From: UBA1845 sp002338715
GTDB lineage: Bacteria; Planctomycetota; Phycisphaerae; UBA1845
Reading direction: 5' to 3'
Length of the DNA stretch: 64,000 bases
Assembly (NCBI GenBank): GCA_035344155.1
Contig: DAORAL010000002.1
Span: 62,001-126,000, forward strand
Shown here: positions 1-8,289 of the stretch, in pieces
Numbering within the stretch: position 1 is the stretch's first letter
How the letters are laid out: each line of letters begins with the position of its first letter
Translations under genes and position numbers: made by a program
The notes under the pieces: model-generated
Databases searched by the model: none
Told to the model about the DNA's origin: nothing
The model's input: the letters and a program-made list of their open reading frames with translations, nothing else

Positions 1-11
1 CCTTTCCATTT

Positions 12-962
12 GTGTGCGTGGGGGTGGGGTTCGCGTTGATGTTGCTGCGGATTGCTGTGGTGGCGATATTTGGCGGTGGAACCGTCGACGACAGCGACGG
101 TCCCAACCTCATACTTGGCCAAAACGAACCGCCGCGATCAATTCCATGGCACACGCAGGTCGCGGTGTTGGCCGGCGCTTCCGGGATGCAAGTGGCGTGG
201 CTCTTCGTCGTCGCGTTCTTTCTTATTTTCATCATTCTGGACGGGCCTGCATGCTGGGCGCGTTTGTTCGACGTCATCCCGCCCGACGTTAAGGTGCTGG
301 GCAAGATCACCCACGTCGATGCCTTGAATTCGCATGAGTTCGGCATCACGATCTATCAGAATTTCTTCGAATACGAAGTTGACGGGCAGAAGTACACCGG
401 TGACAGCTTCACTCGGGGCAAGCGCTACAGCCAAGGCGACACGGTCGAGATCAACTGCGATTCGGATGCACCATCCAACGGTTCGATCGGCGGCGCTCGA
501 CCCAGCGAATTTTCATGGTGGCACAGTTCGATACCGCTGGGCGTGCTGGCGTTGCTGTTCTTTGGATTGGCCTGCATGTACAGACAAAACATCCGTGTGC
601 TATGGTTGATGCGCATCGGCAAGTTGGCCACCGCGCGGCGACTCCAGAGTCGCACCGCATCCGAACAGATTGACGAGCCTCACGCAACGCAATCGTCGCA
701 ATTCTATTTTGAACACGATCAAGGATACGTGCAGGCGCGTTGGTACAGCGCGCCCAACCAGAAAAAGAGCAAGTGGCAGCGTGCCAACGAAACCGTGCAG
801 GTCGTGTATCACCCGAACAATCCGAAGAACAACGTCATCTTCGACGACGAGTTGAAGTCAGTGACCGCAGCCAATCGCTCGGCCGCTGAAAACCTGATGC
901 ACTCCTACGCCGCACCGATGGCGATATTGGCGATCATCGTCCTGCTTTACCACACCTATTGA
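12..962 (+). CDS. DUF3592-type membrane protein, possibly 5'-truncated
   Basis: Protein of about 316 residues with hydrophobic segments near residues 3-20, 55-80, 172-190 and 298-315. Between the membrane segments lies a soluble part with a repeated pattern typical of DUF3592 proteins: a conversion of the kind VxGxI…YEVDGQKYTGD…GDTVEINCD, echoed later by VQARWYS…VQVVYHPNNPKNN. The function of the family is unknown. The start used is a GTG at position 12, but the frame stays open to the window edge, so the real start may lie outside. The product is probably an inner-membrane protein. Family assignment is by pattern recognition only. Confidence 0.7.
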   Translation: MCVGVGFALMLLRIAVVAIFGGGTVDDSDGPNLILGQNEPPRSIPWHTQVAVLAGASGMQVAWLFVVAFFLIFIILDGPACWARLFDVIPPDVKVLGKITHVDALNSHEFGITIYQNFFEYEVDGQKYTGDSFTRGKRYSQGDTVEINCDSDAPSNGSIGGARPSEFSWWHSSIPLGVLALLFFGLACMYRQNIRVLWLMRIGKLATARRLQSRTASEQIDEPHATQSSQFYFEHDQGYVQARWYSAPNQKKSKWQRANETVQVVYHPNNPKNNVIFDDELKSVTAANRSAAENLMHSYAAPMAILAIIVLLYHTY

Positions 963-1024
963 TTCGCGGTTTTCGGGGTGGGGCGGCGTTCCAACCGCCA
1001 GAACCCGTGATTCTGAGATTCTTC

Positions 1025-1076
1025 TTGACGAATTACTATAGACGTAGTAGCCTTCCGATATGAATAGTAAAGGAGG
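1025..1076 (+). promoter_or_regulatory. BlaI-type operator, promoter and Shine-Dalgarno of the blaI-M56 operon
   Basis: A -35-like TTGACG (1025-1030) is followed by the dyad TACTATAGACGTAGTA (1034-1049), whose outer 5-bp arms TACTA/TAGTA are perfect inverted repeats. BlaI/MecI/CopY repressors bind TACTA-like dyads, and this one lies where it could block a promoter. The -10 is poor (TAGCCT at 1048-1053). A strong ribosome binding site, AAAGGAGG (1069-1076), sits 6 nt before the blaI start. Autoregulation by the downstream BlaI is inferred. Confidence 0.6.
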
Positions 1077-1082
1077 CTCGGC

Positions 1083-1526
1083 ATGGGCAAATCAACGCCG
1101 CACATCACTGCCGCAGAATTGAGAATCCTCAAGGTCTTGTGGAAAGAAGGGCCGCAAACCGTGCGGCAGGTCAAAGACGCGCTCACCCGGATCGAAGGCG
1201 ACGAGCCTGCATACACGACCGTGATGACGATGATGAAATCGCTGGCGGACAAAGGAGCGCTCGAGGTCGACAACAGCCGTCAGCCTTTCGTCTATTCGCC
1301 GGTAGTTCGTCGCGATCAGGTGATGGGACAGCGCGTTGCGCAATTCCTGCAAAATGTCTTTGACGGGCGTGCGGAGGATCTCGTCATGCACCTTGCGGAA
1401 AAAGCCGACCTCTCAGCCGCCGATCTCAAACGCATCGAAAAGAAGATCGCCGACCGCGAAAAAGCAGACCGTCAATCAACTTCCAAGCCAAAATCCACAT
1501 CGCGATCCAAGAGGAAAAAGTCATGA
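1083..1526 (+). CDS. BlaI/MecI/CopY-family transcriptional repressor
   Basis: 147 residues. The N-terminal winged helix (about residues 5-80) contains the family pattern TAAELRILKVLWKEGPQTVRQV, then YTTVMTMMKSLADKGAL, the recognition-helix region of BlaI-type repressors. A basic Lys/Arg/Ser-rich tail follows (residues 125-147). BlaI repressors bind operator dyads as dimers and are inactivated by a partner M56 metalloprotease. The next gene encodes such a protease and overlaps this one by ATGA, so the two are translationally coupled. A TACTA…TAGTA dyad lies about 35 nt upstream. The inducing signal cannot be read from the sequence. Confidence 0.9.
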   Translation: MGKSTPHITAAELRILKVLWKEGPQTVRQVKDALTRIEGDEPAYTTVMTMMKSLADKGALEVDNSRQPFVYSPVVRRDQVMGQRVAQFLQNVFDGRAEDLVMHLAEKADLSAADLKRIEKKIADREKADRQSTSKPKSTSRSKRKKS

Positions 1527-3454
1527 ACCTGTGCATCGCTTCGATGATCTTGGGATTGAGCGCCAATCCCGCGTTGGCGTGGATGGGGCAGGCGCTGCTT
1601 TACGGAACGGTCCTCGCCGCCTTGACGTGGTTGTTTGTTCGGCTGCTTCAGAATCGCATTCCGTCATCGTTTCAAGCCGCACTCTGGTGCATCGTCTTGA
1701 TCAAGTTCATTGTGCCAATGGGGCCCGGCTGGTCGTTCTCGCTGGAGAGTTTGTGCGAATCGCTCTGTCAGTCGAGCGCAACGATGCCAGCGCAGACTTC
1801 GTTCACAACAGCCGACCTTGAGATTTTCGAACTATCACCTGCAGACGGCATCGCCTCAAGCATGCCCGCAAGTGCGCCCGGACATTTTTCGTGGTTGGCG
1901 ATTCTCGTTGGCACTTATTTCGCGTTCGTCGTCGCGCTGATGTTTCGCGGTTTGCTTGCTTATCGCCGACTTCGCAAACGCTGCGAAGCGCATCCGGTGG
2001 CAGCGGACTGGGTGCGCGAACGGGTCCAGTTGGCTTGCGGGGAACTGGGCGTGCGGCGCATTCCCGATGTGCGTGTCACCAATGGGGATGACGCACCTTT
2101 TGTACTCGGTGGGTGGAAACCGCTGCTCGTGCTTTCGCGCCGACACCTGACCCGCATCGATTTGCTCGACACCGTCGTCGTGCACGAAGTCGCCCATCTC
2201 CGGCGGGGTGATTTCGTTGTGCGTTACATTCAATGGATCGCCGGATCGTTGCTGTTTTATTGGCCGGTCGTGACATGGGTGAATCGCCAGATCGATCTGG
2301 CGCGAGAGAATGCCTGTGATGAATGGGCCCTGCAAAAGGGCAAACTCTCGGCTGCGGACTATGCCCGATGCTTGCTGGACGCGGTGAAGCATCGGTCGAG
2401 TCAATCCGTCGCATTTCAATCCGCGGCATATCACCCCGCATGCATGGCCGCCAATCCAGCAACCATCGAAAGGAGAATCGATATGATTCTGCAGTCAAGG
2501 AACATGCGCAAAGGGTCCGCATGGTTTGTTCTGGCAAGCGTGATGGTCATCGCGTGGGGTGGTTTCTCTTTGGCGGGAGGCGCTTCCAACGAAGGCACCG
2601 CCAGCGAACCGCAGGCCGTTGTTGTTAAAGAAATCGCCTCCGAAAATACCGACGAGGAAGACACTCGCCCGTTGATGGTGGAAGCGAAATACAAAACCGA
2701 ACAGTGGTTCGCCGAAGTGCGCGATCGCGTAAGCACCATCGAAGCAGCAGATACAAACGCAGATGGAGAGGTTTCAGGTTCAGAAATAACGAACTATCTT
2801 GCGGCTCGGGCGTTCGCCAATCCCGAAGGTGTGATCGACGCTTATCCATTCGTCGACCTTGACCAGGATGGCGAACTGTCGGTCGGTGAGGCGCTGTATT
2901 TTGCAAGTGGCAAACGGCCCATCGCGGCTGAGCGGAGCGGTCACGTCATCCGAGCCGAGGGTGATCAGGTCGTCGTGACCAATTCGGAAAGCGGTGTGAC
3001 GATCACCGCAGATTCAATTGAGGTCGGCAACAACTCAGATCAGGCAAATTCGCGAAGGGTCCGTCGCTCGGCAGGTAGCGGGCGCATGCTCGAACTGCAT
3101 TCGATCGCCGGTCGGCGCAAATGGATTCTTGATCATGGTGATGTTGAGCCCACCGCGGGCGAACTGGTCGAAGCGGCTGTCTTGTTTGAACACATTGTTT
3201 CCGAGCAATATTTCGCCGCTCACCCGGATGCCGACGCGGATGGTGATGGAACGCTGACTTTCGAGGAGCGAACCAGCCATCAGGAAGAAACGAAGTTGCA
3301 GCGATTTCTCGGCGCATTTCCCGAAGCCGACACCAATGCAGATGGCATTCTCACGGCCGAAGAGCGCGCCGCGTTCGAAACTGATGAAAACCAGGACCAT
3401 TGGAAACGCAAAACGGAATTGGAATTGATCGAGCGGTCGCGCGCCGGTCGGTAA
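1523..3454 (+). CDS. M56 (BlaR1/MecR1-like) metalloprotease with four EF-hand loops
   Basis: 643 residues. The N-terminal half is an M56 membrane protease: membrane segments near residues 20-40, 50-66, 123-145 and 330-352, a zinc motif HEVAH at 221-225 and a third ligand Glu-262 in ARENACDE. In BlaR1 the part after the last membrane segment is an external beta-lactam sensor. Here it is replaced by about 290 residues with four well-formed EF-hand loops (410-421, 445-456, 571-582, 603-614), each with Asp at position 1, Gly at 6 and Glu at 12. The expected role is to sense a signal, perhaps calcium, and cleave BlaI. The start overlaps the BlaI stop. Confidence 0.88.
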   Translation: MNLCIASMILGLSANPALAWMGQALLYGTVLAALTWLFVRLLQNRIPSSFQAALWCIVLIKFIVPMGPGWSFSLESLCESLCQSSATMPAQTSFTTADLEIFELSPADGIASSMPASAPGHFSWLAILVGTYFAFVVALMFRGLLAYRRLRKRCEAHPVAADWVRERVQLACGELGVRRIPDVRVTNGDDAPFVLGGWKPLLVLSRRHLTRIDLLDTVVVHEVAHLRRGDFVVRYIQWIAGSLLFYWPVVTWVNRQIDLARENACDEWALQKGKLSAADYARCLLDAVKHRSSQSVAFQSAAYHPACMAANPATIERRIDMILQSRNMRKGSAWFVLASVMVIAWGGFSLAGGASNEGTASEPQAVVVKEIASENTDEEDTRPLMVEAKYKTEQWFAEVRDRVSTIEAADTNADGEVSGSEITNYLAARAFANPEGVIDAYPFVDLDQDGELSVGEALYFASGKRPIAAERSGHVIRAEGDQVVVTNSESGVTITADSIEVGNNSDQANSRRVRRSAGSGRMLELHSIAGRRKWILDHGDVEPTAGELVEAAVLFEHIVSEQYFAAHPDADADGDGTLTFEERTSHQEETKLQRFLGAFPEADTNADGILTAEERAAFETDENQDHWKRKTELELIERSRAGR

Positions 3455-3483
3455 TCCAGTCAGCGCCAATCACACACGCCGAT

Positions 3484-3518
3484 GGCCCCGTTCGACGAAT
3501 GTCGCGCGGGGTCGTTTT
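3484..3518 (+). terminator. Rho-independent terminator after the blaI-M56 operon
   Basis: A hairpin of about 13 bp with one mismatch (arm 3484-3496, loop GAAT, arm 3501-3513) is followed by GTTTTAT. It begins 30 nt after the M56 stop codon. The T tract is short, so efficiency is uncertain. Confidence 0.6.
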
Positions 3519-3741
3519 ATGTGCATATGGCTCCACCGAATCGCGATGCACTGCGGGCGATAAGACACCATGTTGTGAAATCAGATTGCCAGGTTGGCTC
3601 CGTTCCAATGGAGATCGTCTCCCGCTAATATGGGCCGTTGACCGGCACGATGGGTGTGCCTGTTTGAGATCATGATTCGATCGCATGTTTTGCGGTGCAC
3701 TCATCCCGAACGGATCGAATCAAAGCAACGGAGGATACAAC

Positions 3742-5298
3742 ATGCAAATCAAATCATGCCATGCGCTGATGATGGCATTGCTGGGCGTGGCTGCGTTTCC
3801 TGTTCTTTCACGCGGCGAGACGATGGTCGAGTTGCCTCCAGTCCCCCGCGAATTTCGAGCTGTGTGGGTCGCAACGGTCGACAACATCGACTGGCCTTCC
3901 AAACCGGGGCTTTCAACCGAAGAACAGAAAGCCGAGATGATCGGGATTCTCGACCGCTGCGCCGCGATGAACCTCAACGCGGTGATCTTTCAGGTGCGCC
4001 CGGTAGCGGACGCCTTTTACAAATCAGATCTCGAACCCTGGTCGGCGTATCTTTCCGGCGAGCAGGGAAAGGCGCCGAAGCCCTATTACGATCCACTCGA
4101 ATTCGTCGTCGAAGAATCGCACAAGCGGGGTATGGAAGTGCACGCATGGTTCAATCCTTATCGCGCCCAGCATCCGTCCAACAAATCGGTCGACGAAGGG
4201 CACGTTTCCCAAAAGCATCCCGATTGGGTTAAATCGTACGGGCCTTATCTGTGGATGGACCCGGGCAACAACGACGCGCTGGACCACACGGTGGCTGTCT
4301 TTCGCGATGTGGTGAAACGCTACGATGTCGATGGCGTGCATGTCGACGATTATTTCTATCCGTACCCGGTCAACGACAAAGCCGGCAAGCGCGTTTCCTT
4401 CCCGGACGATGAAAGCTGGGCGTCGTACACGTCCGGTGGCGGTCAATTGAATCGTGACGACTGGCGTCGCGACAACATCAACCGCATGATCGAGAAGGTC
4501 TACGCGGCTGTCCGCGAAGAGAAGCCGCACGTCAAGGTCGGTTACAGTCCCTTCGGAATCTGGCGGCCCGGGCATCCCGAACAGATCAAAGGGTTCGACG
4601 CATACGATGGTCTTTATGCCGATGCGAAACTCTGGCTCGTGGAAGGGTGGCTCGACTATCTGACGCCGCAAATCTATTGGGCAACCGATCCGCCGGCGCA
4701 GAGCTTTCCCGTGTTGCTCAAATGGTGGGTCGAGCAGAATGAGAAAGGACGCCACATTTGGCCCGGTCATTCGATTGGCAGATCGTATGTAACCGATCGC
4801 GGTTGGTCCCTTGGCGAAATCCCTCGGCAGATTTACCTCACCCGGGCGCAACCGGGAGCAGACGGCAACGTCTTCTTCAGCATGAAGACGTTGGTGCGAA
4901 ATAAGAAGAACCTCGCCGACATGATCGCGCAAGTGTACGAAGTTCCGGCGCTTGTTCCGGAATCCACCTGGCTCGTTGCCGAAAGTCCCGCGATCCCCGA
5001 GGTGAAGAACCGCGGGCGTTCAAAAGGTGGAGTGGTGACGCTCAAACTTAAACCGGGAGGCGATACGGAAGTGTCACATTGGGTCATTCAATCCCGTCAT
5101 GGCCTCAAGTGGACTTTGCGAATTGTTCCTGCAAATGAGCGAGTCATTCGGATTGACTGTGATTTGGACGGTAGCGATTGCGACCTCATTGCCGTGCGGG
5201 CGGCTGGACGCACCGGCAAGCTGAGTGAGCCGAACTTGCTCTGGCTGAGCGAAAAACCAGAAATGCAGGGCGAACAAGAAACCAAGCCAACGCCGTAA
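3742..5298 (+). CDS. Secreted GHL10-type (DUF187/YngK-like) glycoside hydrolase
   Basis: 518 residues from the ATG at 3742, chosen because GGAGG (3730-3734) lies 7 nt upstream and a signal peptide (MQIKSCHALMMALLGVAAFP…) follows. The mature start shows the GHL10 signature EFRAVWVATVDNIDWPS, then LDRCAAMNLNAVIFQVRP, HAWFNPYRA, VDGVHVDDYFYPYP and VGYSPFGIW, all characteristic of this TIM-barrel family. The last 100 residues or so form a separate C-terminal beta-type region. GHL10 proteins are thought to act on cell-wall or polysaccharide glycans. The exact substrate is unknown. The gene stands alone, after a terminator. Confidence 0.88.
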   Translation: MQIKSCHALMMALLGVAAFPVLSRGETMVELPPVPREFRAVWVATVDNIDWPSKPGLSTEEQKAEMIGILDRCAAMNLNAVIFQVRPVADAFYKSDLEPWSAYLSGEQGKAPKPYYDPLEFVVEESHKRGMEVHAWFNPYRAQHPSNKSVDEGHVSQKHPDWVKSYGPYLWMDPGNNDALDHTVAVFRDVVKRYDVDGVHVDDYFYPYPVNDKAGKRVSFPDDESWASYTSGGGQLNRDDWRRDNINRMIEKVYAAVREEKPHVKVGYSPFGIWRPGHPEQIKGFDAYDGLYADAKLWLVEGWLDYLTPQIYWATDPPAQSFPVLLKWWVEQNEKGRHIWPGHSIGRSYVTDRGWSLGEIPRQIYLTRAQPGADGNVFFSMKTLVRNKKNLADMIAQVYEVPALVPESTWLVAESPAIPEVKNRGRSKGGVVTLKLKPGGDTEVSHWVIQSRHGLKWTLRIVPANERVIRIDCDLDGSDCDLIAVRAAGRTGKLSEPNLLWLSEKPEMQGEQETKPTP

Positions 5299-5601
5299 GC
5301 CCACACGGCAATCAGCTGTTTTGGGGTCAAACAGAAGGTTTGCAAAAGGCACTTTGCCCAGCTTGCGCAAATTTCCAAAAACGCTGACTTGCCGCTACGT
5401 TTGGTTTTGCTATTCTCCCATACGCATATGCTTGAGGAAGTGGGTCGTGTGGCGCGGCGATCTCCTCGGGCAATGAACCAAGAAGACAGATGATTAGACG
5501 GTTGAGCGATTCGGCCTGCGCATGGTCTGCGCCTGTTTATCGCTGCAAATGGTTTGTATCAACCGTCGCAGGGAAAGTCCTAACTGGAGGTTGTGATTTA
5601 G
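5299..5601. other. Intergenic region with a candidate promoter
   Basis: No gene seen. It holds a short hairpin, CTGTTT…AAACAG (about 5315-5335), that could end the upstream transcript but lacks a T tract, and a candidate promoter, TTGCCG (5389-5394), 16 nt, TATTCT (5411-5416), which would leave a leader of about 185 nt before the next gene. Confidence 0.4.
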
Positions 5602-6960
5602 ATGATGCAGAAGAAAAACTGGACAGCAGTGTTGGCTGCCTTTGCGCTCATGCTTGGGGCTCAAACAGGATGCACTCCGAGCGGTGGCAACAACGGCGGA
5701 GGCGACAATGGCGGTGGTGACAATGGTGGAGGAGACAACGGCGGCGGCGACAACGGTGGTGGTGACAACGGCGGTGGGGACAATGGTGGAGGAGACAACG
5801 GTGGCGGTGACAATGGCGGTGGTGCGCTAGCGACAGCCGTCAAGACCAACATCGACGTCCACAACGGTGGCCGCATCGGAGTCGGCGACGACCTGCTCGT
5901 TTATGGTTACGGCGGATTTGCCGGTGTTGACTACATTATTCCGTCGGCGGGCGACACCGAAGGTCGCGGTCTGCCGAACGGTGAAAACTACGTCGCCGGT
6001 GCATTTGCTGTGACCGGTCGCAAGGTCGCTCTCTTGAGCAACTTCCTCGTCACGATCTTCGACGCCGATTCAGGCACGTCGACCGACATCCCCGAGGAAA
6101 CGATTCGCCTCGTCAACAGCCCGGTCGGTCTGTACGCACAGGGCATCATTCGTGCGGCTGGCGGTTATGTCGTTTGTCGCAACGATCCGAGCACCAATGG
6201 CGGTAACAAGATCATCGCGATTGACGTGACCGGCGACACGCCCGAGATCATCAGCTTTACGAACGATCCGGAAGGCAACGTCAATCACATCGAGATCGAC
6301 GCAACGAACATGGAAATCGCCGCGAAAGTCGGCAACATGTTCTACATCTACGACATCGAGAATCCCGATGCGGCTCCTGTTATTTGGGACCTGACGGATG
6401 TTGGCGGTATCGGCGATCAACTCTTCTCGTTCGATGATGGTTACATCTTCTACGAGGACAATGAGGCATTTGGAAATGCGCGTTGGTTGAAGACCGACGA
6501 CGGAACCGTGTCGACGCTGGCTCAAAACCCGTCGCAGGGCGAGCAGTGCTATGCCGGTGGCGAGTACATTTACTTCGTCGATCGTGAAGCAGGCGATAAC
6601 AATGGTGGCGACGGCCGCGGTGCAACTGGTCAGTCGCCGGGTCTGAATCCGTCGCTTTCCGGCGATGAGGAAATTGATGGTTCAACCACCAACAATGGTT
6701 TCGTCGGTTGGAGCCAAACCTGCACGATCTCGCCGAACGGCGCTTACCGCTTCATGTCGGGCAGCACCTCGATTGGTTCGGGTGAATTCCTTCAGTATTA
6801 CAATGGTTCATGGTCGGTCGTTCCAGACGCCGATGGTTCGAGCGAATATGGCCTGCCCGCGACCGATGCTCACGCGAGCAACACGCTGGTTGGATTCAAG
6901 ACTGGTGATGGAACCACGGCTGGCACCAACACCAAGGTTGGTTACATCATTCTGAACTAG
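5602..6960 (+). CDS. Putative lipoprotein with (GGGDN)8 repeat linker
   Basis: 452 residues. The N-terminus MMQKKNWTAVLAAFALMLGAQTGC is a lipoprotein-like signal with Cys-24 as probable lipidation site (the lipobox QTGC is imperfect). Residues 32-74 are eight perfect GGGDN units encoded by 15-bp repeats (about 5695-5820). The rest, about 375 residues, has spaced short beta-type blocks such as DDLLVYGYGGFAG, GGYVVCRNDP, DGYIFYEDN and AGGEYIYFVDREAG, suggestive of a beta-propeller. A GGAGG lies 11 nt upstream and a TAG stop precedes the ATG, which fixes the start. The function is not recognised. Probably displayed on the cell surface or in the periplasm. Confidence 0.75.
   Translation: MMQKKNWTAVLAAFALMLGAQTGCTPSGGNNGGGDNGGGDNGGGDNGGGDNGGGDNGGGDNGGGDNGGGDNGGGALATAVKTNIDVHNGGRIGVGDDLLVYGYGGFAGVDYIIPSAGDTEGRGLPNGENYVAGAFAVTGRKVALLSNFLVTIFDADSGTSTDIPEETIRLVNSPVGLYAQGIIRAAGGYVVCRNDPSTNGGNKIIAIDVTGDTPEIISFTNDPEGNVNHIEIDATNMEIAAKVGNMFYIYDIENPDAAPVIWDLTDVGGIGDQLFSFDDGYIFYEDNEAFGNARWLKTDDGTVSTLAQNPSQGEQCYAGGEYIYFVDREAGDNNGGDGRGATGQSPGLNPSLSGDEEIDGSTTNNGFVGWSQTCTISPNGAYRFMSGSTSIGSGEFLQYYNGSWSVVPDADGSSEYGLPATDAHASNTLVGFKTGDGTTAGTNTKVGYIILN
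5695..5823 (+). repeat. Eight 15-bp coding tandem repeats (GGGDN)
   Basis: Units of the type GGCGGTGGTGACAAT, varying only at third positions, encode GGGDN eight times. The period is a multiple of three, so copy-number change would alter linker length without a frameshift. Confidence 0.9.
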
Positions 6961-7018
6961 TTGTGATCAAGACCTGATCTGCCCGGTTTCAGCAGGTAGG
7001 GCAGACGGCAAAAGAGTG

Positions 7019-7057
7019 GGGCGTCCTCGATTCGCAAGTCGAGGATGCCCTTTTTTT
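7019..7057 (+). terminator. Strong rho-independent terminator
   Basis: A 12-bp stem (7019-7030 with 7039-7050, one G-T pair) with loop TTCGCAAG is followed by seven T. It lies about 60 nt after the stop of the GGGDN lipoprotein. Confidence 0.9.
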
Positions 7058-7132
7058 GTGGCTGCATTGATCGGGGGTGCGGACCGTTCCTGGTGTTATG
7101 CAGACGCATTCATTCGGTCCGCACAGCGAAAC

Positions 7133-7558
7133 CTACGCGGGGTCATCCGAGATCGCCGTGCCACATTCGGGACATCGCATCGTCGAACCGCGCAAATCAT
7201 AACCACACGAAACGCAGCGATTCTCCATTAGCGTCGTGGTTCTTCGTTGGTGGGCAGTCGTTCGGCAGATTCGATCCACGGCAACGCAGAACACAAATGC
7301 AGTGACTGCAAGAATGACCCAATCGACGACAAACCAGGTGAGGTCGAAATGCAGTGGCTCAAACGAAGGTGAAATCCCCTTGAGGAAATCAGCTGGCATC
7401 AATATCCGTACATAGGGGAACGGGCCGCCGATTAGTTTCGTGATCACGGCACCTCTAACAGCGTCCCACTTTAGGGGAAACCAAATCAGCGACGCAATGG
7501 TGAGCACGAATCCGTAGATGACCCCGCGCGCACCGTGCTTGCGTATCTTCGATCGCAT
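7133..7558 (-). CDS. Small membrane protein with C-terminal zinc ribbon
   Basis: 141 residues: a membrane segment near 13-30, a second near 75-97, and a cytoplasmic zinc ribbon at about 112-135 with CVSCGYDLRGSTMRCPECG, four cysteines in two CxxC pairs. This GYDLRG ribbon is common in planctomycete membrane proteins; its function is unknown. The gene is convergent with the upstream lipoprotein and lies after its terminator. It is separated by 18 nt from the start-side neighbour, the SGNH hydrolase, and may be co-transcribed with it. Confidence 0.75.
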   Translation of the reverse strand: MRSKIRKHGARGVIYGFVLTIASLIWFPLKWDAVRGAVITKLIGGPFPYVRILMPADFLKGISPSFEPLHFDLTWFVVDWVILAVTAFVFCVAVDRICRTTAHQRRTTTLMENRCVSCGYDLRGSTMRCPECGTAISDDPA

Positions 7559-7576
7559 GGGACACCTGTTCGGATT

Positions 7577-8215
7577 CTACGGCTGCGTCAATTCCAAGCT
7601 GGCAAGATATGCATCAAGCCTTTCGGCGTAGAGGCTGTAGCCGTCCTCGTTGAGATGCAAACCGTCGTAGGTCAGTTCGCCGCGCAGTTGGCTGTCGGGC
7701 CCGACCACATCCGGATAGAAGTCGATGAATTCAAGATTCGCATCCTTTGCGATGCGTTTGAGTTCGACGTTGAATGGGGCGATCCAAGGGGTGATGCCCG
7801 CAAAGTCGCCGGTGGTTGGCAGGATGCTGACGATGGCGAACGGCGTGTCGGGCAGCCGGTTCTTGATGCGAGCGACCACCTGTTCGTAGCAGGCGATGAT
7901 GTCTTTAACCGATGGTTCGCCATGACGCCACAACTCGCCAAGATCGTTGACGCCGTTTTGCAAGATCACGCAAGCGGGAGATAGGTCAAACACCGAAACA
8001 TCCAGCCGATGCAGGATCCCGCGATCGGTCACGCCGATCCGGTCGGAGACGATTCCGCGATTGACAAATCGCCACTTCGGCAGGAACTTGGCTGTATCAA
8101 ACCACTCAAAATGAGACGAGCCCAGCAGGACAATCCCGCCGGGCTCGATGGATTCGGATTTGAATGCTGCGAGTTTCTCGAAGTAGTGCGCTTCTGCGTC
8201 AATCATGTTAGACAA
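7577..8215 (-). CDS. SGNH/GDSL-family hydrolase
   Basis: 212 residues with the SGNH blocks in order: LLGSSHFEW (block I, Ser nucleophile, residues about 30-38), NRGI (block II Gly), QNGVNDL (block III Asn) and DGLHLNEDGY (block V Asp and His, near 183-192). There is no signal peptide, so it is probably cytoplasmic. Relatives act on acetyl or acyl esters of carbohydrates or lipids; this substrate is not predictable. Met-4 is an alternative start. The zinc-ribbon gene follows 18 nt downstream. Confidence 0.85.
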   Translation of the reverse strand: MSNMIDAEAHYFEKLAAFKSESIEPGGIVLLGSSHFEWFDTAKFLPKWRFVNRGIVSDRIGVTDRGILHRLDVSVFDLSPACVILQNGVNDLGELWRHGEPSVKDIIACYEQVVARIKNRLPDTPFAIVSILPTTGDFAGITPWIAPFNVELKRIAKDANLEFIDFYPDVVGPDSQLRGELTYDGLHLNEDGYSLYAERLDAYLASLELTQP

Positions 8216-8289
8216 TGCGTCCCGACTTTTTTGCGATTCGCTGTCCTGAACAAACGCGAGATTCGATCGAAGCGGATTGAAACCGCGTG

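Noticed and set aside
5695..5823. CRISPR-like or satellite array
   Set aside because: The 15-bp units are contiguous and coding (GGGDN), with no spacers.
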